Source of the DNA: Salinicola aestuarinus
GTDB taxonomy: Bacteria > Pseudomonadota > Gammaproteobacteria > Pseudomonadales > Halomonadaceae
Assembly (NCBI RefSeq): GCF_003206645.1
Contig: NZ_PZJP01000005.1
Location: forward strand, 1-64,000
Direction of reading: 5' to 3'
Length of the DNA stretch: 64,000 bases
Below, in pieces: positions 1 to 8,566 of this stretch. The notes beneath the pieces are model-generated. The model was not told the origin of the DNA, ran no database searches, and saw only the letters and a list, made by a program, of their open reading frames with translations. Position numbers and translations under genes: made by a program. Each line of letters begins with the position of its first letter. The stretch's first letter is position 1.

Positions 1-4
1 GAAA

Positions 5-59
5 AGACCGCCGCGGGCCGTCGGTCGGCCTCGGCCGACCCTGGCGATGTGGGCGGTCT
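5..59. repeat. Nested inverted repeat at the left edge
   Basis: AGACCGCC at 5-12 is complementary to GGCGGTCT at 52-59. Inside it lies a second perfect hairpin, GGTCGGCC at 23-30 with GGCCGACC at 33-40. It could be the 3' hairpin of a gene left of the window, although no T-tract follows, or a palindromic intergenic element. No gene is seen from 60 to 237. Confidence 0.45.
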
Positions 60-237
60 CGCTCCCATTGCGCCCTTGTCTTAGACGCCGTTTCTCCGGC
101 TCTGCGCCCATCTGTGATTCCGCCACGCTTCTACGCTCACCGAAAGCGAACATTCGGGCGAGGCGCCAGCCTCGTCTGGGCTAGGCGGCGCCGAGCGGCT
201 AAGCTGGTTTTAGAGTCACGCCAGGGAGAGTCACATC

Positions 238-978
238 ATGCTGGACCAGCTAGCGTCTCGATTCACGGCTCTCGTCACCGGTGCCGGCGGGGGGATCGGG
301 GGCGCCATGATCGAGCGCCTGCTCGAGACAACCGAGGTCGGGAAGGTCTACGCGATCTCGCGCCGCCCGACGGCGTTCGGCGATGAGCGAGTCATTGGCA
401 TCCAGGCGGATATCACGACCGCAGATGGGCTATCACAGGTCGCGGCGAGCGTCGGCGACGAGCCTTTGCACCTGTTGTTCAATACGGTAGGGATGTTGCA
501 CGACCCGGCAGGCAACATCGCGCCGGAGAAGCGTCTGGAATCGCTGGACGCCGCGGCCCTGGCGACGCTCTTTCATGTCAACGCGAGTACGCCGGCGTTG
601 CTGATCAAGGCGCTGAGCCGGTCACTCAAAGGGGGGCATCCCGCGCTGGTCGCGAGCCTCTCTGCGCGAGTGGGGTCGATCGAGGACAACGGGTTTGGCG
701 GCTGGTATGGCTATCGGGCCAGCAAGGCCGCGCACAACATGCTGTTGCGCACGGCGGCCATCGAACTGGCTCGTTACAACCGCCAGGCGATAGTGCTCTG
801 CCTGCATCCCGGTACTACGGATACCCGGCTCTCCGAGCCGTTTCAGGCCAGCGTTCCCGAGGGGAAACTGTTCACGCCAGCCTTCGTTGCCGATTCACTG
901 TTGCAGGTGATGACGGACCGCCGCCCTGAAGAGAGCGGCAGTTTCTGGGACTGGGCCGGAAAGCGCATTCCCTGGTGA
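238..978 (+). CDS. SDR-family oxidoreductase
   Basis: This 246-residue protein is a classical short-chain dehydrogenase/reductase. The nucleotide-binding motif TGAGGGIG is at residues 14-21, an N-T-V-G motif follows strand 4 (82-85), and the catalytic Y159-R-A-S-K163 pair is present with a serine near 142. The length is typical for the family. It resembles the CsgA/C-factor-like branch, whose substrates are mostly unknown, so only a general NAD(P)-dependent carbonyl/alcohol oxidoreductase role can be given. The ATG at 238 follows a GGGAGAG ribosome-binding site. The gene is monocistronic and converges on hisC with only 21 bp between the stop codons. Confidence 0.85.
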   Translation: MLDQLASRFTALVTGAGGGIGGAMIERLLETTEVGKVYAISRRPTAFGDERVIGIQADITTADGLSQVAASVGDEPLHLLFNTVGMLHDPAGNIAPEKRLESLDAAALATLFHVNASTPALLIKALSRSLKGGHPALVASLSARVGSIEDNGFGGWYGYRASKAAHNMLLRTAAIELARYNRQAIVLCLHPGTTDTRLSEPFQASVPEGKLFTPAFVADSLLQVMTDRRPEESGSFWDWAGKRIPW

Positions 979-999
979 GACGCGCCTTGCCGGCGCGAG

Positions 1000-2052
1000 C
1001 TAGACGATCTCTGTCAGCGCATCGATGAAGTGCTTCATCTCGTCGTCGGTGCCGATGGAGACCCGCAGGAAATCTCTCAGGCCATCGCGATCGAAGTGAC
1101 GTACGAGGACCCCGCGCTCGCGGAGCCCGGCGAACAGGGATTCGCCCTCGAGGCGCGGATGTCGGACGAACAGGAAGTTCGCCTGTGAGGGAAGTACCTT
1201 GAACCCAAGCGCCACCAGTTCACGGCGTGTCCACTCTCGGGTTGCCATCACGCGTTCGCAGCAGTCACGAAAATGCGCCTCGTCATCGAGGGCGGCGATC
1301 GCGACATCGCTCGCCAGCATGTCCACCGGATAGGAGTTGAAGGAGTTCTTCACCCGCTCCAGCCCCTCGATCAACTCCCGCGAGCCGATGGCGAAGCCCA
1401 GACGCAGCCCGGCCAGGCTGCGTGACTTGGAGAGCGTCCCTGTCACGAGCAGATTCGGATGTTCGTCGATCAGTGGCACGGCACTCTCGCCACCGAAGTC
1501 CACGTAGGCCTCGTCCACCAGTACGACGCTATCGCGAACCCGTTCAAGCAGCGAGGCGATTGCCGAGCGCGAATGGCCGTGGCCGGTGGGGGCATTGGGA
1601 TTGGCGAAAATCACCCCGCCGTTGTCCGCATCGAACGCCTCCAGTGAGACTTCCCAGCGGTCGTCGAGGGCGATGGTGCGATAGTCGATGCCGTAGAGCT
1701 TGCAGTAGACCGGATAGAAGCTGTAGCTGATGGCCGGCATCAGCAGCGCGGCGTCCTGGCAGAAGAAGGCCTGAAACGCGAGCGCCAGCACTTCATCGGA
1801 ACCATTGCCCACGAAGACCTGCTCGGGCTCGACCCCGTGAGCGCGCGCCAGTGCCTCACGCAGGGCCTGCGAATCCGGGTCCGGGTAGCGGCGCAGTCGT
1901 GTGCGGTCGAATTCCGTCAGTACCCGCTCCACCCGCGGTGACGGCGGGTAGGGATTTTCATTGGTGTTGAGCTTGATCAGTTTTTCGCGCGGCTGCTCGC
2001 CCGGTACGTAGGGCGTCAGGGCGCGAACGGCGGGGCTCCAGAATCGGCTCAT
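1000..2052 (-). CDS. hisC: Histidinol-phosphate aminotransferase HisC
   Basis: A 350-residue fold-type I PLP aminotransferase that would convert imidazole-acetol phosphate and glutamate to histidinol phosphate. It has the N-terminal LNTNENPYPPSP signature (residues 28-38), the NPNAPTG motif (151-157) and the PLP-binding lysine K209 in the TLSKS segment, followed by R-x-x-R near 211-217. The reading frame extends 8 codons upstream, but the ATG at 2052 is preferred because a GAGAG sequence lies just before it and homologues begin near this point. It sits about 11 kb from hisBHAF, so the histidine genes are split. The transcript is divergent from the flavin reductase at 2257. Confidence 0.93.
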   Translation of the reverse strand: MSRFWSPAVRALTPYVPGEQPREKLIKLNTNENPYPPSPRVERVLTEFDRTRLRRYPDPDSQALREALARAHGVEPEQVFVGNGSDEVLALAFQAFFCQDAALLMPAISYSFYPVYCKLYGIDYRTIALDDRWEVSLEAFDADNGGVIFANPNAPTGHGHSRSAIASLLERVRDSVVLVDEAYVDFGGESAVPLIDEHPNLLVTGTLSKSRSLAGLRLGFAIGSRELIEGLERVKNSFNSYPVDMLASDVAIAALDDEAHFRDCCERVMATREWTRRELVALGFKVLPSQANFLFVRHPRLEGESLFAGLRERGVLVRHFDRDGLRDFLRVSIGTDDEMKHFIDALTEIV

Positions 2053-2256
2053 GGTCTCTCGCGGCGGGATGCACAATAGTTAACGGAAGGAATGTCGCCA
2101 TACTGGCCCTTGAGATAACGCTGCGCAAGTTCGTCGCCGGGTGTGGCAAGGGGTTGATTCGCCGCCTATCGGCCGCATCTAGATGGCACGTACAGCGAAC
2201 CGGAAACCGTATCTGTCACCGTTCATCGTGAGGATCCGGTCTGGACAAGGACTATC

Positions 2257-3360
2257 ATGGCTTATCCGCAACTGCTTTCCGACATCACCATGGGCGACGT
2301 CGCGCTGGACAATCGCGTGCTCATGGCGCCGCTCACCCGCGCTCGCACACCGGACAGCATCCCGGGCGATCTTCAGGTCGAATACTACGCCCAGCGCGCC
2401 GGCGCCGGACTGATCATCAGCGAAGCGACCAATATCTCGCCGACGGCGCGTGGCTATGTCTATACCCCGGGTATCTGGACCGATGCCCAGGAAGCCGGCT
2501 GGCAGCGCGTGGTCAGCGCCGTCCATGAAGCCGGTGGCCGCATGGCGCTGCAGCTCTGGCACGTCGGGCGAATCTCGCATGAGATCGTTCAGCCCGAAGG
2601 CCAGCAGCCGGTGGCCCCGAGTGCGCTGCGCGCCGAGGGCGCCAACTGCTTCGCCGAATTCGCCGACGGCAGCGCCGGGCAGCAGCCGACCAGTACGCCG
2701 CGAGCGCTCGAGCTCGACGAGATCCCCGCGCTGATCGACGACTACCGCCAGGCAACGCGTCGCGCTAAGCGTGCCGGCTTTGACATGGTGGAAGTCCACG
2801 CCGCCAACGCCTATCTCCTGCAGCAGTTCCTGGCAACCGGCAGCAACCAGCGCACCGACCGCTATGGCGGCAGTATCGTCAACCGGGCACGGCTGCTGCT
2901 CGAGGTCGTCGACGCTGTCAGCGCGGAGATCGGTAGCGGCCGGGTCGGCGTGCGGCTGTCGCCGTTCATCGAGATTTTCGGTCTCACCGATGACGAGCCG
3001 CAGGCGATGATGAATTACCTGGCCAGCGAGCTGGACCGCCGGGGTATCGCCTACCTGCACGTCAACGAGCCCGACTGGACCGGCGAGGGCCCTCAGCTGA
3101 CCGACGCGTTCCGCCGCGACCTGCGTAGCCGCTTCTCTCGTACCCTCATCTACTGCGGCCACTACACCGCCGAGCGTGCCGAAGCGATGATCGACGCAGG
3201 GTATGGTGATGCCGCCGCATTCGGGCGCCCCTACATCGCCAACCCGGATCTGGTGGCGCGTTTCCGTCAGGACGCCGATCTCAACGAGCCCGACCCGAAT
3301 ACCTTCTACGGTGGTGGTGCCGAGGGGTACACCGACTACCCTGCACTCGCCCACGGCTGA
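2257..3360 (+). CDS. Alkene reductase, old yellow enzyme family
   Basis: A 367-residue TIM-barrel FMN enzyme of the old yellow enzyme group (NemA / xenobiotic reductase type), which reduces activated C=C bonds or nitro groups with NAD(P)H. Visible signatures are the APLTRART segment near residue 24, WHVGR (about 103-107), the substrate-binding pair in EVHAANAYLLQQFL (H-x-x-N), NQRTDRYGGS and the C-terminal FGRPYIANPDL phosphate-binding segment. The ATG at 2257 is preceded by ACAAGGACT. It is a single gene between hisC (divergent) and the NlpE-like lipoprotein. The natural substrate cannot be deduced. Confidence 0.9.
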   Translation: MAYPQLLSDITMGDVALDNRVLMAPLTRARTPDSIPGDLQVEYYAQRAGAGLIISEATNISPTARGYVYTPGIWTDAQEAGWQRVVSAVHEAGGRMALQLWHVGRISHEIVQPEGQQPVAPSALRAEGANCFAEFADGSAGQQPTSTPRALELDEIPALIDDYRQATRRAKRAGFDMVEVHAANAYLLQQFLATGSNQRTDRYGGSIVNRARLLLEVVDAVSAEIGSGRVGVRLSPFIEIFGLTDDEPQAMMNYLASELDRRGIAYLHVNEPDWTGEGPQLTDAFRRDLRSRFSRTLIYCGHYTAERAEAMIDAGYGDAAAFGRPYIANPDLVARFRQDADLNEPDPNTFYGGGAEGYTDYPALAHG

Positions 3361-3458
3361 GAGCGTCACCCAGCGGACGGCGCGACCGCGTTTAACGTGA
3401 CGCGACAGTCGGTTGCGCCGACCGCCGCATACGCGACCCCGGCGGGAATGGGGTGTCA

Positions 3459-3502
3459 GCGTGGGCGGTAGCCGCTATTCTGTAGACAGTGGCCGCCCAC
3501 GC
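3459..3502 (+). promoter_or_regulatory. 10-bp inverted repeat before the NlpE-like gene
   Basis: GCGTGGGCGG at 3459-3468 is perfectly complementary to CCGCCCACGC at 3493-3502. The 24-nt loop contains TATTCT (3476-3481), a possible -10 element. The repeat ends 20 nt before the ribosome-binding site of the gene at 3536. It may be an operator flanking a promoter or a leader hairpin. Confidence 0.4.
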
Positions 3503-3535
3503 GGCCGGAATGGCCCAGAAGTAAGGAGAAGCGAA

Positions 3536-3994
3536 ATGCAAATCAGGACGTTGCTGGCCAGCGCCGCCACGGTAGCCCTACTGGCAGGCTGTGCCAGCGG
3601 GGGAACGCAGACTGGCCCCGGCGAGAGTGAGACGAGCGCTTCCGGTGCCACGACCACCTATCAGGGCACGCTGCCTTGCCGCAGCTGCGACGGCATCGAT
3701 TTGACCGTCGATCTCCATGGCAGCGAAACCTCGCAGCCCGAGGCGCGTACCTTCGAGCTCGAGGCAGACTACCGCAACCATCCGCAGAACCCGGATCCCG
3801 AGCAGTACGAAGGGCTGTGGGACGTCATGACCGGTACCGCCGTCGATCCGCAGGCAACAGTCTACGAACTGACGCCTGAGGGTGAGGGGCAGGTCTACTA
3901 CTTCCAGAAGATCGACGACAGCACCCTTGAGCTGATCGACCCGCAGCGTCGCCAGTTCGAAAACGGCCAGATGCTGCGCCTGACCCGCCAGTAA
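3536..3994 (+). CDS. NlpE N-terminal-domain lipoprotein
   Basis: The 152-residue product has a lipoprotein signal peptide ending in the lipobox LLAGC. A single NlpE N-terminal domain follows, recognisable from TYQGTLPCRSCDGIDLTVDL with its CxxC pair. Full NlpE of E. coli is about 236 residues and has a second OB-like domain that is absent here. NlpE senses lipoprotein-trafficking, surface-adhesion and copper stress through Cpx, but many single-domain relatives are uncharacterised. The ATG at 3536 has AAGGAG at 3523-3528. The frame is open further upstream, but that extension lacks a signal peptide. A strong terminator follows. Confidence 0.82.
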   Translation: MQIRTLLASAATVALLAGCASGGTQTGPGESETSASGATTTYQGTLPCRSCDGIDLTVDLHGSETSQPEARTFELEADYRNHPQNPDPEQYEGLWDVMTGTAVDPQATVYELTPEGEGQVYYFQKIDDSTLELIDPQRRQFENGQMLRLTRQ

Positions 3995-4011
3995 CGGGGG
4001 CGAGGTGATCG

Positions 4012-4040
4012 AGGGCGGCCATTGGCCGCCCTTTGTTTTT
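4012..4040 (+). terminator. Intrinsic terminator after the NlpE-like gene
   Basis: AGGGCGGCC and GGCCGCCCT form a 9-bp stem with an ATT loop, directly followed by TTGTTTTT. Confidence 0.85.
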
Positions 4041-4177
4041 ATAGGGCCTGCCTCGGCGAGCCTTTGTCAGCCAGGTATGGGTAGGGTTCTGCACGGTGAC
4101 GGCCAGGCGGCACAACAGGCGATGGCCTGCCTGGCGTTGCGCGCTGGCCGTATCCGTTTTGATAGAGAGAGACCCGC

Positions 4178-5560
4178 GTGGCCAAAGCGAAAAGCGCCTA
4201 CGTCTGCACCGAGTGCGGTGCCGAATTCACCAAGTGGCAGGGCCAGTGTAGCAACTGTCGCGAGTGGAACTCCCTGAGCGAGATTCGTCTCGGGGCCTCC
4301 CGTCCCGGCGCCGGCAGCGCGACCCCCAGCGGTGGCGGCCGGGGCGGCTACGCTGGCGCCCTGACCAGAGAAGTGGTCGATCTGTCTGGCGTCGACCTCA
4401 CCGAGGTGCCGCGTTTCAGCTCCACCTTCGACGAGTTCGACCGAGTGCTCGGCGGCGGTCTCGTACCGGGCTCTGCGGTGCTGCTGGGTGGCCACCCCGG
4501 CGCCGGCAAGTCGACCCTGCTGCTGCAGACCGCGTGTCGGCTGGCGCAGAGCAAGCGCGCGCTCTACGTCACCGGCGAAGAGTCGCTCTCCCAGGTTGCC
4601 ATGCGCGCACACCGGCTGCAGTTGCCGACTCAGGGGCTCAAGATGCTCGCCGAGACCAGCGTCGAGACGCTGCTCGCCGTCGCCGAGCGCGAGCGCCCTG
4701 AGATCCTGATCATCGACTCGATCCAGACCATGCACCTGGAGGATATCGGCTCCGCACCCGGCGGTGTTGCCCAGGTTCGCGAGTCCGCCGCTGCGCTCAC
4801 TCGGTTTGCCAAGCAGACCAATACGGTGTTGCTGCTGGTCGGCCACGTCACCAAGGATGGTTCGCTCGCCGGGCCCAAGGTGCTCGAGCACATGATCGAT
4901 GCGTCACTGCTGCTCGAAGGCGGCAGCGACTCTCGATTCCGCACCCTGCGTGGCCAGAAGAACCGTTTCGGCGCGGTCAACGAGCTGGGTGTCTTCGCCA
5001 TGCTCGAACTCGGCCTCAAGGAAGTGAAGAATCCCAGCGCGATCTTTCTCTCTCGCGGGGAAGAGCTCGCCTCCGGCAGCCTGGTCATGGTGGTCTGGGA
5101 GGGCACCCGGCCGATCCTCGTCGAGGTGCAGGCGCTGCTCGACGAATCGGCCCTGGGCAACCCGCGCCGCGTCGCGGTCGGGCTCGATCACAACCGGCTT
5201 GCGATGCTGCTCGCCGTGTTGCACAAGCACGGCGGGCTCTTCACCGGCGACCAGGACGTCTTTCTCAACGTGGTCGGTGGGGTCAAGGTGCTCGAGACCA
5301 GTGCCGATCTGGCGGTCCTGATCGCGGTGGTTTCGAGCCTCAAGAACCAGCCGCTGCCTCGAGAGCTGGTGGTGTTCGGCGAGGTTGGCCTCTCCGGCGA
5401 GATCCGGCCGGTGCCGAGCGGCCAGGAGCGTATCGTCGAGGCCGCCAAGCACGGCTTCACCCGGGCCATCGTGCCCAAGGGCAACGCACCCAAAAAGGCA
5501 CCGCCCGGGATGGAGATCGTCGCCGTCGACAAACTCGCCGAAGCGATCGAGGCGCTCTGA
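4178..5560 (+). CDS. radA: DNA repair protein RadA (Sms)
   Basis: A 460-residue homologue of RadA, a hexameric DnaB-like helicase that extends D-loops with RecA during recombinational repair. It has a C4 zinc finger at the N-terminus (C10, C13, C24, C27), a Walker A motif GHPGAGKS at 105-112, the RadA-specific KNRFG motif at 261-265, and a C-terminal Lon-protease-like domain. The length matches E. coli RadA (460 residues). Translation begins at a GTG codon (4178) after GAGAGAGA; the first residues MAKAKSAYVCTECG are standard for the family. It stands alone, 117 bp before selD. Confidence 0.97.
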   Translation: MAKAKSAYVCTECGAEFTKWQGQCSNCREWNSLSEIRLGASRPGAGSATPSGGGRGGYAGALTREVVDLSGVDLTEVPRFSSTFDEFDRVLGGGLVPGSAVLLGGHPGAGKSTLLLQTACRLAQSKRALYVTGEESLSQVAMRAHRLQLPTQGLKMLAETSVETLLAVAERERPEILIIDSIQTMHLEDIGSAPGGVAQVRESAAALTRFAKQTNTVLLLVGHVTKDGSLAGPKVLEHMIDASLLLEGGSDSRFRTLRGQKNRFGAVNELGVFAMLELGLKEVKNPSAIFLSRGEELASGSLVMVVWEGTRPILVEVQALLDESALGNPRRVAVGLDHNRLAMLLAVLHKHGGLFTGDQDVFLNVVGGVKVLETSADLAVLIAVVSSLKNQPLPRELVVFGEVGLSGEIRPVPSGQERIVEAAKHGFTRAIVPKGNAPKKAPPGMEIVAVDKLAEAIEAL

Positions 5561-5677
5561 GTCGCCGGTCCACCTCGGTTACACTGCCTGCACCGGTAAC
5601 CGGCGTCAGCCATTACCGATGCCAACGATTTCGCCGCAAACGACTGATCATCGACGCCGCCGACGAGGAGCATCACC

Positions 5678-6718
5678 ATGAGTGCCATCCGCTTGACCCA
5701 GTACAGCCACGGCGCCGGCTGTGGCTGCAAGATCGCCCCCGACGTGCTCGACCGCATTCTTGCCAAGGCGGGGCCGGGCGCGGGCAGCCATCGGTTGATC
5801 GTCGGCAATCAGGGCCGCGAGGATGCGGCCGTCTATGACCTCGGCGATGGCCGCGGGCTGATCTCCACCACCGATTTCTTCACGCCGATCGTCGACGATC
5901 CCTTCGATTTCGGCCGTATCGCCGCGACCAACGCCATCAGTGATGTCTACGCCATGGGCGGGGAGCCGATCATGGCACTGGGCATCCTCGGCTGGCCCAT
6001 CGACAAGATCCCGGCCGACGTCGCCGGTGACGTGGTCGCCGGCGCCCAGGCGGTCTGTCGCAAGCTGGGGCTGGCGCTTGCCGGCGGCCACTCCATCGAC
6101 GCGCCTGAGCCGATCTTCGGGCTATCGGTCAATGGCTTGGTGGATCTCGACAATCTCAAGCTCAACAGTGGGGCCAAGCCCGGGGATCAGCTCTATCTGA
6201 CCAAGCCGCTTGGCGTCGGCATTCTCACCACCGCGGAGAAACAGGGCAAGCTGGAAGCCGGTCATCAGGGGTTGGCGCGAGAAACCATGCTGATTCCCAA
6301 TGACATCGGCCAGGCGCTCGCCAAGGTAGCGGGCGTGCACGCCATGACCGACGTCACCGGCTTTGGGCTGGCAGGGCATCTGAGTGAAGTCTGTGCCGCC
6401 AGCGAGGTGGCGGCTCACATCGATTTCAGCCGTTTGCCGCGGCTCGCCGAGGCGGAAGCGTACCGCCGACAGGGCGCGGTCCCCGGCGGCGCCGGGCGCA
6501 ACCGCGAGGCGATCGGCGCCGCGTTGGCGGAGATGGACGAGGCGCATTGGCAGTGGCTTTGCGACCCCCAGACCTCCGGCGGGCTGCTGCTGGCGGTCGA
6601 CCCGGCGTGGGCGGATGACGTCGAGCGTATCGGCCGCGAGTACCGGCTCGATCTTCAGGCGTTCGGCGAGTGCCGCGAGGCCATCAAGGGCCAAGTCACG
6701 ATCGAGGTGCGCGGTTGA
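5678..6718 (+). CDS. selD: Selenide, water dikinase SelD
   Basis: A 346-residue enzyme that makes selenophosphate from selenide and ATP. The N-terminus carries the GAGCGCK motif. C15 corresponds to the catalytic Cys17 of E. coli SelD and K18 to Lys20, so this is a cysteine form, not a selenoprotein. Glycine-rich AIRS-type ATP-binding segments follow (for example DVTGFGLAGHL). The gene overlaps selU by 4 bp, so selenophosphate is presumably used for tRNA 2-selenouridine. No selA, selB or tRNA-Sec is present in this window, so selenocysteine use cannot be judged. Confidence 0.97.
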   Translation: MSAIRLTQYSHGAGCGCKIAPDVLDRILAKAGPGAGSHRLIVGNQGREDAAVYDLGDGRGLISTTDFFTPIVDDPFDFGRIAATNAISDVYAMGGEPIMALGILGWPIDKIPADVAGDVVAGAQAVCRKLGLALAGGHSIDAPEPIFGLSVNGLVDLDNLKLNSGAKPGDQLYLTKPLGVGILTTAEKQGKLEAGHQGLARETMLIPNDIGQALAKVAGVHAMTDVTGFGLAGHLSEVCAASEVAAHIDFSRLPRLAEAEAYRRQGAVPGGAGRNREAIGAALAEMDEAHWQWLCDPQTSGGLLLAVDPAWADDVERIGREYRLDLQAFGECREAIKGQVTIEVRG

Positions 6719-7827
6719 GTCCGACGCCGGGATCGAACACTGACGCGACGCTCATCGACGCGGACCTGTCGCTGCTTGGACGCCCGTTGATCGACGTGCG
6801 CGCCCCGATCGAGTTCGCTGCCGGTAGCCTGCCGGGGGCGATCAATCTACCACTGATGGACGACGACGAGCGTCGCGAGGTCGGCACGCGCTACCGCCAT
6901 GCGGGGCAGGCCGCGGCGGTGGAGCTGGGCAATCGCCTGGTCTCAGGCGAGCGTCGTCGGCAGCGTCTCGAGGCGTGGGCGCAGCACATTCGAGCGGCGC
7001 CGGAGAGCGTGCTCTACTGCTTTCGCGGCGGGATGCGTTCGCAGACCGTACAGCGCTGGCTGGCCGAGCAGGGCATCGAGATCCCGCGCATTCGCGGTGG
7101 CTGGAAGGCGATGCGCAATCGGATGATCGAACAGCTTGATACACGAAGCCCGGGGCCGACGCTGCTGGTCGCCGGGCTCACCGGCTGCGCCAAGACCTCG
7201 CTGGTCAATCGCCTCGCGGGGGGCGTCGACCTGGAGGGGCACGCCCGCCACAAGGGGTCCGCCTTCGGCCAGCATCCGCTGGCGGGGCCGTCGCAGATCG
7301 ATTTCGAGCACGATCTCACGCTGGATCTGAGCCGTATCGCCGGCGGTCGCGTGATCGAGGACGAGTCCCAGCGCATCGGACGGCTCGCGATCCCCACCGG
7401 CTTCTGGCAGGTGATGAAGGAGGCGCCGACGATCCGTGTCGAGATGCCGCTGGCGTGGCGGCTCGAGCAGATCCGGCGCGATTACATCGACGATCTCGTC
7501 GCGCTTTACTACCGCCACTATGGCGATTGGCTCGGCGAGATTCTCTTTCGCAAGCAGCTCTCCGGCGCGCTCAAGCGTCTGGGCAAGCGCCTCGGCAGTG
7601 CTCGCTTGAACGCGCTGCTCGACGCCCAGCAGCGCGCCTTCGAACGGCAAGCCAGCACAGGCACCCAGGCGCACGACGCCTGGCTCGCCCCGCTATTGAA
7701 GGAGTACTACGACCCGATGTATCGCCACCAGCTCGAGGTTCGGCCACGGCCCACGCTGCATGTCGGCGACTGGCAGAGCTGTCTCGAGTTCGCCCAGGCG
7801 TGGGAGCAGCGCCAGACCCACGCCTGA
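6715..7827 (+). CDS. selU: tRNA 2-selenouridine synthase SelU/MnmH
   Basis: A 370-residue protein that replaces sulfur by selenium at the wobble 2-thiouridine of certain tRNAs, using selenophosphate. It has an N-terminal rhodanese domain with catalytic C102 in YCFRGGMRSQ, and a C-terminal P-loop domain with GLTGCAKT at 154-161. The frame is open upstream into selD, but the best start is TTG at 6715. It overlaps the selD stop as TTGA and lies 6 nt after GAGGTG (6703-6708). This gives a protein close to the usual 364 residues and implies translational coupling. Confidence 0.92.
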   Translation: MSPTPGSNTDATLIDADLSLLGRPLIDVRAPIEFAAGSLPGAINLPLMDDDERREVGTRYRHAGQAAAVELGNRLVSGERRRQRLEAWAQHIRAAPESVLYCFRGGMRSQTVQRWLAEQGIEIPRIRGGWKAMRNRMIEQLDTRSPGPTLLVAGLTGCAKTSLVNRLAGGVDLEGHARHKGSAFGQHPLAGPSQIDFEHDLTLDLSRIAGGRVIEDESQRIGRLAIPTGFWQVMKEAPTIRVEMPLAWRLEQIRRDYIDDLVALYYRHYGDWLGEILFRKQLSGALKRLGKRLGSARLNALLDAQQRAFERQASTGTQAHDAWLAPLLKEYYDPMYRHQLEVRPRPTLHVGDWQSCLEFAQAWEQRQTHA

Positions 7828-7839
7828 GCGCGGCGGCGG

Positions 7840-8505
7840 TCAGGGCGCGGCGAGCCACTGGGTCAGCACGCGGTCGAGCGCCGCCGACTGGTGGTCGAAG
7901 CGCCGCGGATCGTCCAGCACATCTGCCGGCAGCGGCGGACGCTGGGTTCGCCGCGGGTCGACCGTCTGCTGGAGCGCACGGGTGCGGACGGCGTCGAGCT
8001 CGAGGTGGCACTGCAGTGCCACCACGCGGCCGAGGTCCCAGGCGAATCCCTGCACTGGACCGTCAGCGGTATGACCGAGCGGTAACGCGGCATCCGGCAG
8101 GCCGAAGATATCGCGGTGCCACAGCAGGACGTCGAAGGACTCGGGCAGGTCGAAGGGACTCGCAGGGTCCAGGGTCACCGAGTGCCAGCCGGCTTCGGGC
8201 ACGACCGCCGGGGAGACGATCGCGCCCAGCGCCTCGGCGATCAGCCCCGCGCCGTAGCCGATGCCCAGCACCGGCTTGCGGCTTCTGAGCGCGCGATCGA
8301 TCAGCTTGCGTTCGCGTTTTGCCAGCGCCGGTGCCGGGGGCGTCAGCGCATCGAGCACGATCAGTCCATCGCAGTGGTCCAGCGGGGGCGGCAGTTCGCC
8401 GTCGTCGAGTCGGCAGTGGTTGTGGCTGTGGCCCATACCCTCGAGCCAGTCGGCCAAACGCGCGGGGCCGAGAAGGGGGTCGTGCTGAAGAAAGTAGATA
8501 TGCAT
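7840..8505 (-). CDS. Class I glutamine amidotransferase-like protein without the catalytic Cys
   Basis: A 221-residue protein of the GMP-synthase-like class I amidotransferase fold. The nucleophile elbow, normally G-I-C-x-G-x-Q, reads GIGYGAG at residues 81-87, so the catalytic cysteine is G83 and the conserved glutamine is also lost. The downstream His-Glu pair is still present in LQCHLE. It is therefore probably not a working glutaminase, though a non-enzymatic or altered role is possible. It is otherwise intact, with normal length and codon use. It converges on selU and is divergent from the ATL gene, with 61 bp between the starts. Confidence 0.8.
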   Translation of the reverse strand: MHIYFLQHDPLLGPARLADWLEGMGHSHNHCRLDDGELPPPLDHCDGLIVLDALTPPAPALAKRERKLIDRALRSRKPVLGIGYGAGLIAEALGAIVSPAVVPEAGWHSVTLDPASPFDLPESFDVLLWHRDIFGLPDAALPLGHTADGPVQGFAWDLGRVVALQCHLELDAVRTRALQQTVDPRRTQRPPLPADVLDDPRRFDHQSAALDRVLTQWLAAP

Positions 8506-8566
8506 GATTCAGTCATCATGGAGGCGTGAAGGCGTCGCCACAAGCGAGAGCGAAGCGGAGATCGCG

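Noticed and set aside
2179..3369. 396-codon frame antisense to the old yellow enzyme gene
   Set aside because: The plus-strand protein has all OYE motifs; the antisense product matches nothing.
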